Below, piece by piece: positions 33,468 to 41,501 of a stretch of DNA of 50,122 nucleotides. The notes beneath the pieces are model-generated. The model saw only the letters and a program-made list of their open reading frames with translations. It was not told the DNA's origin and ran no database searches. The DNA comes from Novosphingobium album (ex Hu et al. 2023). GTDB lineage: Bacteria > Pseudomonadota > Alphaproteobacteria > Sphingomonadales > Sphingomonadaceae. The stretch is from the NCBI RefSeq assembly GCF_022832385.1, contig NZ_JALHLE010000044.1, positions 1-50,122 on the forward strand, read 5' to 3'. Position numbers and translations under genes: made by a program. Numbering within the stretch: the first letter of the stretch is position 1; every line of letters starts with the position of its first letter.

Positions 33468-34649
33468 ATGGCCACGAATGAAGCAGTTGCCGACCGCACG
33501 CTCGATTGTTCGGACCTCGACAACTATATCGGCAAGCCGATGACCCCCTTCAGTCTGAAGGAGGACCTGCACAACAACGATTTTCGGCGCTGGGCGCAGG
33601 CCATGCATTACCCCAACCTGCTGCACTACGATGCCGAATATGCGGCACGCGGCCGTTTCGGCAGGCTCGTTGCGCCGCAGAGCTTCACGATCTCCGCCGG
33701 AGAAGGTCATGGTGCCTGCCCTGCAGGCATCGGCAACATTCCTGATTCCCATCTGATTTTCGGCGGTGACGAATGGTGGTTCTACGGCCCGCGCCTGTTC
33801 GCCGGAGACCGCGTGATCCACGAGAAGATTCCCTTCGACTATGCCGTCAAGGAAACAAAGTTCGCCGGACCGACCTGCTTCCAGCGCGGCGACAACAACT
33901 ACTACAAGCAGGACGGCACGCTCTTCGCCAAGCAGCGTTCGACCAGCATCCGCTATCGCCGCGACCTCGCCGTGGAGATGGGCTCGCTCGACCAGACGGA
34001 AGACCCGGACTGGACCGACGAGGAACTGGCGGACATCGAGAGCCGCAAGCTGGAATTCATTCAGGCCGTTCACGAACTCGGCCACGGCCGGCGCCACTGG
34101 AACGACGTCAACGTGGGCGACCAGCTTCCCGTGCGCGTATTCGGTCCGCATTCGGTCGCGAGCTTCGCCACGGAATGGCGCGCCTACATGATGACGATCT
34201 GGGGTGGATCGCACCGCAACCAGGACTGCGACCCGGCCAAGCTGGGCTTCGTCGGCCCTATGGCAGGCTGGGAAATGGATCCGGTCGAGGAACTGGTAAA
34301 TCCGGAAAACACCGACGGCGCCTACATCGGCCCGTCGCGCGGGCACCTGTTCACGCGCTGGGCCCAGTATGTCGGGATGCCGCGCCCCTATGGCTATGGC
34401 GCTTCGATGGGTGCGTGGATCATCGACTACCTCGCCGGCTGGGCCGGTGAATGGGGCTATGTCGTGCACTGCAACTCGCAATATCGTGGTCCGGCATTCT
34501 CCGGCGACATCACCATCCAGACCGGTGAAATCGTCGACAAGATGACCGACGATCAGGGCCGCAAGCTGGTGCAGATCAAGTCAAAGATGGCGAACCAGGA
34601 CGGAACGACGATGGCAACGGCTGTCGCCGAAGTCGAACTGCCCGAATAA
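33468..34649 (+). CDS. Hot-dog-fold hydratase (FAS1-like/MaoC-type)
   Basis: This 393-residue protein has two hot-dog domains: an N-terminal FAS1-like dehydratase part (NLLHYDAEYAARGRFGRLVAPQSF) and a C-terminal MaoC-type part (WRAYMMTIWGGSHRNQDCD, GASMGAWIIDYLAGWAG). This layout is that of double-hot-dog enoyl-CoA hydratases acting on bulky CoA esters. GGGAGAGAG precedes the ATG at 33468; a 33-nt longer frame overlaps box G. It shares a transcript with the acyl-CoA ligase next to it, which would supply its CoA-ester substrate. Confidence 0.82.
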   Translation: MATNEAVADRTLDCSDLDNYIGKPMTPFSLKEDLHNNDFRRWAQAMHYPNLLHYDAEYAARGRFGRLVAPQSFTISAGEGHGACPAGIGNIPDSHLIFGGDEWWFYGPRLFAGDRVIHEKIPFDYAVKETKFAGPTCFQRGDNNYYKQDGTLFAKQRSTSIRYRRDLAVEMGSLDQTEDPDWTDEELADIESRKLEFIQAVHELGHGRRHWNDVNVGDQLPVRVFGPHSVASFATEWRAYMMTIWGGSHRNQDCDPAKLGFVGPMAGWEMDPVEELVNPENTDGAYIGPSRGHLFTRWAQYVGMPRPYGYGASMGAWIIDYLAGWAGEWGYVVHCNSQYRGPAFSGDITIQTGEIVDKMTDDQGRKLVQIKSKMANQDGTTMATAVAEVELPE

Positions 34650-34668
34650 GCTCGGGAGGCATTCTGCC

Positions 34669-36378
34669 GTGGAAGGCTTTGCATGGGTACCCGATCCCGC
34701 CATTTCGGTCGCCAAGGGCATACCGCTGTCGGAAGAGCCCGGTCTCGGAACGCTAACAGTCTCGGGCTGGCTGCGTGAAGTAACCGGACAATTCGGGCCG
34801 CGCGAGGCCCTCGTCCAGCCGCGCCCGGACGGATCGACCGAGCGCTGGACTTATGCCGATCTCTGGGACCGGTCCATGGAAGTGGCCCGGTCGCTGGTCG
34901 CCTGCGGGCTCGGCAAGGGTGACCGCGTCGGCATCCTTGCCACCAACCGGGCCGAGTTCATCTCGGCCTTCTTGGGCACGGTCCTGGCCGGCGGGACGGC
35001 TGCGCCGCTCAGCACCTTTTCCACACCCGGCGAACTCGACCAGCTGATCATGGCCAGCTGTTGTTCTGTCCTGATCGTGGAGCCGAACGTGCTCGGCAAG
35101 GACTTCGTCGAAGTCATCGCCGATCTGGATCCGGCCATCGAGAAAACCGGGCCCGACGGCATAGTCTCGGAGCGGTATCCGTTCCTGCGCCATGCCATCG
35201 CCATGGACCTGAAAACCGTCCGCCGGGGCTTCGAGCCCTGGAACGTATTCCTGCGCAGCGGGAAGAACATTCCCGACGCAGTCGTGGCCGGACGGGCTGC
35301 GAGCGTCACCCCGGCCGATGCCGCGGGACTGTTCTTTTCCTCCGGCAGCACCGGGCGCCCGAAAGGCATCCTCAACTCCCATCGGGGCATAGCAATACAG
35401 CTCTGGCGCTGGCCGCGCATCTTCGGCCTCAGGTCCGACGAGCGCGTTTGGGTCCTCAACGGTTTCTTCTGGTCTGCTCCCTTCGGCATGGGCCTTGGCG
35501 GCGCGCTGAGCATCGGCGGTACACTTGTGCTGTTATCGACCTTCGACCCCGAGAAGGCGATCGCGCTGATCGAAGCCGAGCGGATCACCTGCCCGATGGG
35601 CTGGCCGCATCAATGGGCCCAGCTCGTCGCCGCGCCGAACTTCACAAGCGCGGACCTGTCCTCGCTGCGTTGCGTGCATCCGGAGAATCCCATCAGCCAG
35701 CACCCCACTGTCAGCACGGACTGGCAGGAACCGACGCGGATTTACGGCAATACGGAAACCTTCACGCTGAGCACCGGCTATTGCTCGGGGACGCCCGAGG
35801 AAATCCTGCGGGGTGCGCACGGGTTCCCCCTGCCCGGCATGACGGTAAAAGTGCGCGATCCCTTCACGGGCGAGGCCCTGCCGATGGGCGAGCGCGGCGA
35901 ACTCGCCGTGAAGGGCGCAACGCTCATGCTCGGCTATGCCGGCGTGCCGATAGACGAGACGTTCGACGACGAAGGCTACTTTCCCACCGGCGATGGCGGA
36001 TATATCGATGCCGAGGGCCGCGTGTTCTGGGAAGGCCGCCTCAACGACATCATCAAGACCGGGGGAGCAAACGTCTCGCCAGTCGAGGTCGATGGCATCC
36101 TGTTGCAGTGCCCCGGCGTGAAGATCGTCAAAACGGTCGGCATACCGGACAGCCTCCTGGGAGAGATGGTCGTCTGCTGCGTGGTCGCTCACGAAGGCGC
36201 CGCAGTCACCGAAGCCGGTGTCCGCGCTTTCGCGAAGGAACACCTGGCCAGCTTCAAGGTGCCGCGCCGCGTGGTCTTCCTTTCGGAAGACCAGCTGTCC
36301 CAGACCGGCAGTGCCAAGGTCAAGACAGCGGACTTGCGGACGCTTGTGGCGGATATTCTGGAAACCGAAAGCGTCTGA
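34669..36378 (+). CDS. AMP-dependent acyl-CoA ligase
   Basis: This 569-residue ANL-superfamily enzyme has the ATP-binding loop at residues 222-233 (FFSSGSTGRPKG), YGNTET, the YFPTGDGG aspartate motif, the GRLNDIIKTGGANVSP hinge motif and a C-terminal lysine region QTGSAKVKTADL. It activates a carboxylic acid to its CoA thioester through acyl-AMP. It starts at GTG 34669 behind a GGGAGG site, 20 bp after the hydratase stop. It is the only CoA ligase in the window, making it the entry step to the CoA-ester part of the pathway. No acyl-CoA dehydrogenase or thiolase is present here. Confidence 0.9.
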   Translation: MEGFAWVPDPAISVAKGIPLSEEPGLGTLTVSGWLREVTGQFGPREALVQPRPDGSTERWTYADLWDRSMEVARSLVACGLGKGDRVGILATNRAEFISAFLGTVLAGGTAAPLSTFSTPGELDQLIMASCCSVLIVEPNVLGKDFVEVIADLDPAIEKTGPDGIVSERYPFLRHAIAMDLKTVRRGFEPWNVFLRSGKNIPDAVVAGRAASVTPADAAGLFFSSGSTGRPKGILNSHRGIAIQLWRWPRIFGLRSDERVWVLNGFFWSAPFGMGLGGALSIGGTLVLLSTFDPEKAIALIEAERITCPMGWPHQWAQLVAAPNFTSADLSSLRCVHPENPISQHPTVSTDWQEPTRIYGNTETFTLSTGYCSGTPEEILRGAHGFPLPGMTVKVRDPFTGEALPMGERGELAVKGATLMLGYAGVPIDETFDDEGYFPTGDGGYIDAEGRVFWEGRLNDIIKTGGANVSPVEVDGILLQCPGVKIVKTVGIPDSLLGEMVVCCVVAHEGAAVTEAGVRAFAKEHLASFKVPRRVVFLSEDQLSQTGSAKVKTADLRTLVADILETESV

Positions 36379-36462
36379 CCACGGCCGCTTCCCGCACAGC
36401 CGCCCCACACCTTGGAATGGGCCCGGCCAGCGCTGCTGCTGAACGATCCATGGGATGAATTG

Positions 36463-38070
36463 ATGAAAGAGCGTTACGACTACATCGTCATCGGTGCCGG
36501 TTCGGCAGGCTGTGCGCTCGCCAACCGGCTGTCCGCCGATCCGGCCTGGTCGGTGCTGCTGGTCGAAAGCGGGCCCGCAGACAAGAGCCTGCTCATCCAC
36601 ATGCCGCGCGGCCTGGGCATCATCAACAATCCCGGCAGCAAGTACATCTGGGAATACAACGTCCACACCGGCGGCAATCAGCCCGATGAACGCTGGTTCC
36701 GCGGACGCACCCTCGGCGGGTCGAGTTCCACGAACGGCATGATCTACATGCGCGGTGCCCCCATGGACTACGACGGCTGGGCAGCCAGGGGCTGCACCGG
36801 CTGGAGCTGGGCCGACATCGGCCCCAAGTTCGTCGAACTGGAAGATCACGATCTCGGCGCGGCGCAGTGGCGCGGCGCGGGCGGCCCCCAGCGGATCACC
36901 ACCCACCCCAAGGGCAACCCGCTGTTCGACGCGATCGTGACCGCAGGCGAGGAAATGGGCATCGCCCGCGTCGAGGATGTCAACGACCTCACCTCCGTGC
37001 GCGAAGGCGGGATCGGGTATCAGCCCAACACCCGCTACAAGGGGCGGCGCTTCAGTTCCGCGCGCTCCTTCCTGCGCCCTTCCCTCTCGCGCAAGAACCT
37101 TGACGTGGTGACTCAGACTGACGTCCTGCGCATCGAGTTTGAAGGCAAGCGCGCCACAGGCGTCGTCCTGCGCAATGCGCAGGGACAGCGCACGATCCGG
37201 GCAAACCGGGAAATCATCCTGTCGGCAGGTGCGATCCAGACGCCAAAGCTGCTCCAGCTTTCAGGCATCGGTCCGGCCGCTCTGCTCAAGTCCGTCGGCG
37301 TCGAAGTCGTCGCGGATTCGCCAGGCGTCGGCCAGAACATGCGCGAACACCGCCATGTCGACTTGCGCCTGAAAGTGCGCGGGTGCAGCCAGAATCAGGA
37401 ACTCGCGGGCATTCACGCGGTCTGGTCGGTTCTGCGCTACCTTGCCGCCCGCAAGGGCCCGATGTCGCACGGCGCCCACGAAGTCGGCGGCTTTGCGAAA
37501 TCGGAACCGGGACTGGACCATGCCGATCTGCAGTTCGGCCTGATGTCCTTGTCGGCCAGCAGCAGCGGCAAGGACGGCGCCGTCGCGCTGGACACTTATC
37601 CGGGCATCACCTTCATCACCTATTTCACCCGGCCCGAAAGCCAGGGCGAAGTCCGCATCCAGTCGAGCGATCCGGACGTTGCACCTTACGTCAACGTCAA
37701 TCATCTTTCGGCCGAGATCGACCGCCGCAAGTTCTGCGCGGCATTCCGCTGGAACCGCCGCCTCGCGCAGCAGCCGGCCTTGCAGAAATGGGTCGAGGAG
37801 GAAACCTTCCCCGGCCCCTCGGTCCAGACCGATGAAGAGATCCTCGCCATGGCCATGGAACTTGGCGGCAGCTGCTTCCACAGCGCCGGCACCGCGCGGA
37901 TGGGCACGGACGATCAGGCCGTTCTGGACCCGCAACTGCGCGTGCGCGGGGTGGAGGGACTGCGTGTCGCGGACACCTCGATCATGCCGACGCTGGTCTC
38001 GGGCAACACCAACGGCCCTGCCATGGTGATCGGCCTGCGCGCTGCCGATTTCATCCTGGCCGACCGTTAG
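36463..38070 (+). CDS. GMC-family FAD oxidoreductase
   Basis: This 535-residue glucose-methanol-choline family protein has the FAD motif VIGAGSAGCALANRLS at the N-terminus, GMC signature 1 (RGRTLGGSSSTNGMIYMRG), signature 2 (GAIQTPKLLQLSGIGP) and the catalytic His in CFHSAGTARMG. Members oxidise alcohols to aldehydes or ketones. The ATG at 36463 is preferred, giving the normal N-terminus. It is the last gene of the box G operon. Its TAG stop codon contains the TA into which the element at 38068-38213 appears to have inserted. Confidence 0.92.
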   Translation: MKERYDYIVIGAGSAGCALANRLSADPAWSVLLVESGPADKSLLIHMPRGLGIINNPGSKYIWEYNVHTGGNQPDERWFRGRTLGGSSSTNGMIYMRGAPMDYDGWAARGCTGWSWADIGPKFVELEDHDLGAAQWRGAGGPQRITTHPKGNPLFDAIVTAGEEMGIARVEDVNDLTSVREGGIGYQPNTRYKGRRFSSARSFLRPSLSRKNLDVVTQTDVLRIEFEGKRATGVVLRNAQGQRTIRANREIILSAGAIQTPKLLQLSGIGPAALLKSVGVEVVADSPGVGQNMREHRHVDLRLKVRGCSQNQELAGIHAVWSVLRYLAARKGPMSHGAHEVGGFAKSEPGLDHADLQFGLMSLSASSSGKDGAVALDTYPGITFITYFTRPESQGEVRIQSSDPDVAPYVNVNHLSAEIDRRKFCAAFRWNRRLAQQPALQKWVEEETFPGPSVQTDEEILAMAMELGGSCFHSAGTARMGTDDQAVLDPQLRVRGVEGLRVADTSIMPTLVSGNTNGPAMVIGLRAADFILADR

Positions 38071-38213
38071 GGCGGATCGACATTCAGCCCTGGCGGCCTG
38101 CAAATGGCGCTTTACCGTGCTTCCGGTGCTCACGTACCGAAAGTACGCTCCGCTCCGGGTCACGGAAAATCACCATTTTCGGCGCGCCATCATCTGAATG
38201 TCGATCCGCCCTA
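38068..38213. mobile_element. 146-bp palindromic MITE-like element inserted at a stop codon
   Basis: Two perfect 20-bp terminal inverted repeats (TAGGGCGGATCGACATTCAG at 38068-38087 and its complement at 38194-38213) enclose about 106 bp that has further hairpin potential (CACGTAC-cgaaa-GTACG). Reading the outer TA on each side as a target duplication gives an 18-bp repeat starting GGGCGG, as expected for an IS630/Tc1-mariner-type MITE. The left TA is the first two bases of the GMC stop TAG, and removing the element would restore TAG. No coding capacity. An alternative is a sphingomonad REP-like hairpin. Confidence 0.55.
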
Positions 38214-38490
38214 GTCCGCCCGCACCTGATTTCCTCGCTGCAAAGACCCGGACTGCCGGAAACAATCTGCGCGCCTTGAGCGGTGAACGCCCGCTCAAGG
38301 CGCGCATTTTGCGCATGGAGATGAAAACCCGCATCTCAGATGCAACCCGGAACGCTTGCCCGCCCCGGCGCTTCTCCACCATAAATCCTGTACTTTAGAC
38401 AAGGACAGGCAAAGCTGCGGAATACCCGCCGGCCGCCACAAGCGGCCTCGCGCGGAATCCGGGCTGCGCCTTACGGAGAGGATGCACAGA
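38214..38490. other. Intergenic region before the second Rieske gene
   Basis: Together with the element at 38068-38213 this makes a gene-free stretch of about 420 bp. It holds the strong terminator at 38271-38303 and then a promoter-like area around 38356-38396 (TTGCCC followed by CATAAA and TACTTT), which is only weakly supported. No island box is present. Confidence 0.5.
38271..38303 (+). terminator. Rho-independent terminator of the box G operon
   Basis: A perfect 13-bp stem (GCGCCTTGAGCGG with CCGCTCAAGGCGC) with a 7-nt loop is followed by gcATTTT. It most likely ended the GMC transcript before the MITE-like element separated it from the gene. Confidence 0.75.
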
Positions 38491-39840
38491 ATGATGGCGG
38501 GCAAACCCGGGGAGTGGATGGACACGTCCCTGCCCATTTCTCAGGTCGATTTCAGCCAATGGCGTATGCGTGTCCCGGCCGATCGTTACAATTCCGACGA
38601 ATACGCGGCCAGGGAACGCGAAAATCTCTGGATGAAAGTCTGGCAGATCGCCGGACGCGCCGAAGAGATTCCGTCTCCGGGTGACTGGAAGGTACACCGG
38701 ATATTCGATCAGTCGTTCATCCTGGTGCGCGGCAAGGACAATGCCGTGCGCGGCTTCGTCAATGCCTGCCGCCACCGCGGCAACAAGATGTGCGAAGGCA
38801 AGGGCAATTCCTCGCGCTTCACGTGCCGCTATCACAACTGGACCTTCGGTCTGGACGGGCAGCTTCTCGCGCTTGCGCACCCGGATTTCGAGGGCACGAT
38901 CGAGGAATTTGCTGCACCAAAAAGCGAACTGGGGCTGCTTCCGGTGCAGGTCGAATGTTTCGCCGGATTCATCTTCATGAACCCCGACCGCAATGCGGCC
39001 CCGCTTTCCGAATTTCTCGGTCCGGTCCGCCATGTGCTCGATGCGTACCGCATGGAAGAATGGATCGCCACCGGCACCAATGTGCGCGAAGAGATGGATT
39101 GCAACTGGAAGGTCGTGATGGACGCCTTCGGCGAATCCTATCACATTCAGGGCGTTCATACCGAACTGGTCGGCCTGTCGGATACGAGCCGCGAACGCTT
39201 CGCGGCCTTCGGCGACCACTGCGCGGCAGCCGTGCCTTTCGGCGCGGCCTCGAACGGCGATGCCGAGGAGGATGTCCGCACCATCCTGGGCGTGCCGGTG
39301 GAACAGTTTCCGCTCTATGCCGACGTCCTGCCGCGCTTTCGCGAAGCGGTAGAGGGCTACCGCGATGAAAACGGAAAGCTGATTCTGCCGGAGGGCCTTG
39401 CAGCCAAGGACCTGTTCCGCCAGCTGATCCGCAAGGATCTGACATCCAAGGGCTATGACGTCAGCGGCCTGACGGACACGCAGATGACGGACTATCAGTA
39501 CTGGCTGCTGTTCCCCAATATCTTCCTTCAGGTCTGCGCAGGCGATGCAACGATCATCATCAACGAGCCGCACCCTGATGGCGACCACAACCGCTGCATC
39601 TGGCACGTCATGTTCCTGCACTGGGTGCCCGAGGCGGAGCGCAGCGCGAAGGCTGAACCCGTCAAGGTCATGCCGGCCGGCGAGCATTATCCCTATCACT
39701 GGGTTCTGGAGCAGGATTACGTCCAGATGCCGATCCAGCAGGAAGGCCTGCGCAACCGGCTGTTTGAAGACATGCAGCTGACGCGCAGCGAGCCCAGGGT
39801 CGCCCATTTCCACTCCGCGCTGGACCGGTGGATGGCCTGA
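38491..39840 (+). CDS. Rieske non-heme iron oxygenase, alpha subunit (second)
   Basis: This 449-residue protein has Rieske ligands C93-x-H95-x16-C112-x2-H115 (CRHRG and CRYHNW) and H218/H223 of the mononuclear iron site (ESYHIQGVHTE). It differs clearly from the first Rieske protein. The ATG at 38491 is preferred because GGAGAGG lies 9 nt upstream; ATGs at 38482 and 38494 are possible. A small SnoaL-like gene follows at 38 bp. That partner is about the size of an oxygenase beta subunit and shares the SnoaL/NTF2-like fold with such subunits, so it may be its partner. Confidence 0.92.
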   Translation: MMAGKPGEWMDTSLPISQVDFSQWRMRVPADRYNSDEYAARERENLWMKVWQIAGRAEEIPSPGDWKVHRIFDQSFILVRGKDNAVRGFVNACRHRGNKMCEGKGNSSRFTCRYHNWTFGLDGQLLALAHPDFEGTIEEFAAPKSELGLLPVQVECFAGFIFMNPDRNAAPLSEFLGPVRHVLDAYRMEEWIATGTNVREEMDCNWKVVMDAFGESYHIQGVHTELVGLSDTSRERFAAFGDHCAAAVPFGAASNGDAEEDVRTILGVPVEQFPLYADVLPRFREAVEGYRDENGKLILPEGLAAKDLFRQLIRKDLTSKGYDVSGLTDTQMTDYQYWLLFPNIFLQVCAGDATIIINEPHPDGDHNRCIWHVMFLHWVPEAERSAKAEPVKVMPAGEHYPYHWVLEQDYVQMPIQQEGLRNRLFEDMQLTRSEPRVAHFHSALDRWMA

Positions 39841-39878
39841 CAGCACGGCCGCCTCAATTCAATAAAAGGGAGACATCA

Positions 39879-40289
39879 GTGCCTTTCACCGGCCCCAGAG
39901 AAGACCGTGATGCAATTCGCGAACTCTATGCCACTTACGGCGATGCCAGCACATGCGGCGATACGGAGCGATTCCTCGCCTGCTTCGCCGAAGACGGGCA
40001 ATGGAACACGCATATATTCCAGCGCACGGGCAAGGCCGAATTGCGCGCGCAATGGGATCAACTCTGGGCCGGTTTTGAAAGAGTCGGGTTTCTCGGTGAA
40101 GTCGGCTCGATCGAAGTGGAAGGTGATGCCGCGTGCTGCCGCTGCGTAGCCAGGGAAATCGTGCTGCTGAAAACGGGCGGCGTCTACAAGCTGATCGGCC
40201 AGTATACCGACCGTCTCGTCCGGCAGAACGGCGCCTGGCTTTTCGCGCAGCGGGATTACCGCCCGATCGTAGAGGAATTGCCCGCGTAG
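39879..40289 (+). CDS. SnoaL/NTF2-like protein (possible oxygenase small subunit)
   Basis: This 136-residue protein has the NTF2-like alpha+beta cone layout: N-terminal helices (DAIRELYATYGDASTCGD), FLACFAEDGQW and the C-terminal strands YTDRLVRQNGAWLFAQRDY. Ring-hydroxylating dioxygenase beta subunits and SnoaL cyclases share this fold. It follows the second Rieske gene and is clearly related to the protein at 46825-47238. It starts at GTG 39879 with an AAAAGGGAGA site. Either a beta-like subunit or an independent isomerase/hydratase. Confidence 0.75.
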   Translation: MPFTGPREDRDAIRELYATYGDASTCGDTERFLACFAEDGQWNTHIFQRTGKAELRAQWDQLWAGFERVGFLGEVGSIEVEGDAACCRCVAREIVLLKTGGVYKLIGQYTDRLVRQNGAWLFAQRDYRPIVEELPA

Positions 40290-40399
40290 CAAAATGCTCA
40301 ATGCTTGCCGCAAACGCCGTTCGGGCATACCATCCGCTGTGTCTGGATCCGCAATTGCTGCGGCACCGGGCGGGAGAGGATAGCAAGTCCCGAAACAGC

Positions 40400-41308
40400 A
40401 TGATGTACGAACTGATCGAGAAGATTGTGCCGCTTGACGGTGTATCCGTGCTCATCGGCGTGAGCGAATGGCTGGCGCCGGAAAACTGGAGCTGCCCTGC
40501 GGATAGCTACGTCGTGTGCCAGAGGCTTTCCGAGGGACATTCCCCGCTCCGCCTGACCACCGACGATGCGGGAACGCTGGAAGTCTATCCGCAGGTCCGC
40601 TCGCTGGGTTTCATGCCGTCCACGCGCGGGATCGTCATGTACCCGCTCGAACGCCAGTTGCGCACGCTCAACTGCTTTTTCGACAAGGCCTTTTTCGAGG
40701 AAACGACCGGGATCGATGCGGACGGCTGGTACGACCGCAGCGGTTCCTTCATGATGCTGTCCAACCGCACCATCGAAAACCTGATGCGGACGATCCATAG
40801 CGAGCTGCTGCAACCCGGTTTTGGCTCGGAACAGATGATCGAGGCAGCCAGCACGATGATTGCGGTGGAAATGGCCCGCCTTGGCAGGCAGGCGAACCGA
40901 AGTGCCGCGAGTACGCTATCGGCCGGAAACCAGGGCCTGGCCCCCTGGCAGATGCGGCGAATTCGCGAACGTCTCGATAGCGCGGGTGAAACCGGCTATC
41001 CGGGAATTCAGGAACTGGCGCAGCTTTGCGGGATCAGCCGCAGCCACCTGATGCGCATGTTCAAGGCTTCTACCGGCCAGCCGTTGCAACGCTTTGTCAT
41101 GGTGGAGCGCTTGAACGCAGCGCGGCGGATGCTGGCGGACGACAAGCTGAGCATCAAGGAAATCGGCGCGGTCCTGGGCTTTTGCAACACCGCACATTTC
41201 AGCAATGCATTCCGCCGCGCCGAGGGCATGGCTCCGTCCGAATTCCGCAACCGTTCGCGCGTCGTCCCGGCCAGCGCCTCCGGCAACGGATCGTCCCATA
41301 TTCACTGA
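40400..41308 (+). CDS. AraC-family transcriptional regulator
   Basis: About 302 residues. An N-terminal ligand domain (PLRLTTDDAGTLEVYPQVR, MYPLERQLRTLNCFFDKAFF) is followed by the two helix-turn-helix units of AraC/XylS proteins (IQELAQLCGISRSHLMRMF; LSIKEIGAVLGFCNTAHFS) in the C-terminal 100 residues. The start is uncertain: ATGs at 40400, 40403 and 40301 are in frame and none has a clear ribosome-binding site. AraC proteins usually activate catabolic promoters by binding asymmetric or direct-repeat sites, so it is a second candidate for recognising the oriented island boxes, or the GTGCAAC repeats just downstream. Confidence 0.88.
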   Translation: MMYELIEKIVPLDGVSVLIGVSEWLAPENWSCPADSYVVCQRLSEGHSPLRLTTDDAGTLEVYPQVRSLGFMPSTRGIVMYPLERQLRTLNCFFDKAFFEETTGIDADGWYDRSGSFMMLSNRTIENLMRTIHSELLQPGFGSEQMIEAASTMIAVEMARLGRQANRSAASTLSAGNQGLAPWQMRRIRERLDSAGETGYPGIQELAQLCGISRSHLMRMFKASTGQPLQRFVMVERLNAARRMLADDKLSIKEIGAVLGFCNTAHFSNAFRRAEGMAPSEFRNRSRVVPASASGNGSSHIH

Positions 41309-41355
41309 CCGCCCGGCGCCCTGACCCGACCGGCCCGGACCTTTTCAGCACCCAA

Positions 41356-41381
41356 GTGCAACTGTGCCGCGATCGTGCAAC
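41356..41381 (+). promoter_or_regulatory. GTGCAAC direct repeat, possible AraC site
   Basis: GTGCAAC occurs at 41356-41362 and again at 41375-41381, a 19-bp period, in the gap between the araC-type gene and the flavoprotein gene. Direct repeats of about two helical turns fit AraC-type binding, but two 7-mers are weak evidence. Confidence 0.25.
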
Positions 41382-41501
41382 GCGCGGCCATTGAACCGCT
41401 TCGCGCGCTGCTGCACCTCTCACATTCAAAGGTCGGTGCACGCGCCATTCCAGCCGGAGTCGCGCGGCAGCAGCCGCCATGTGTAAAGCGGGAGGATATA
41501 C

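Noticed and set aside
35061..36906. Long frames overlapping the acyl-CoA ligase in other frames
   Set aside because: Compositionally biased, Arg-rich or low-complexity translations; the ligase frame carries all the ANL motifs.
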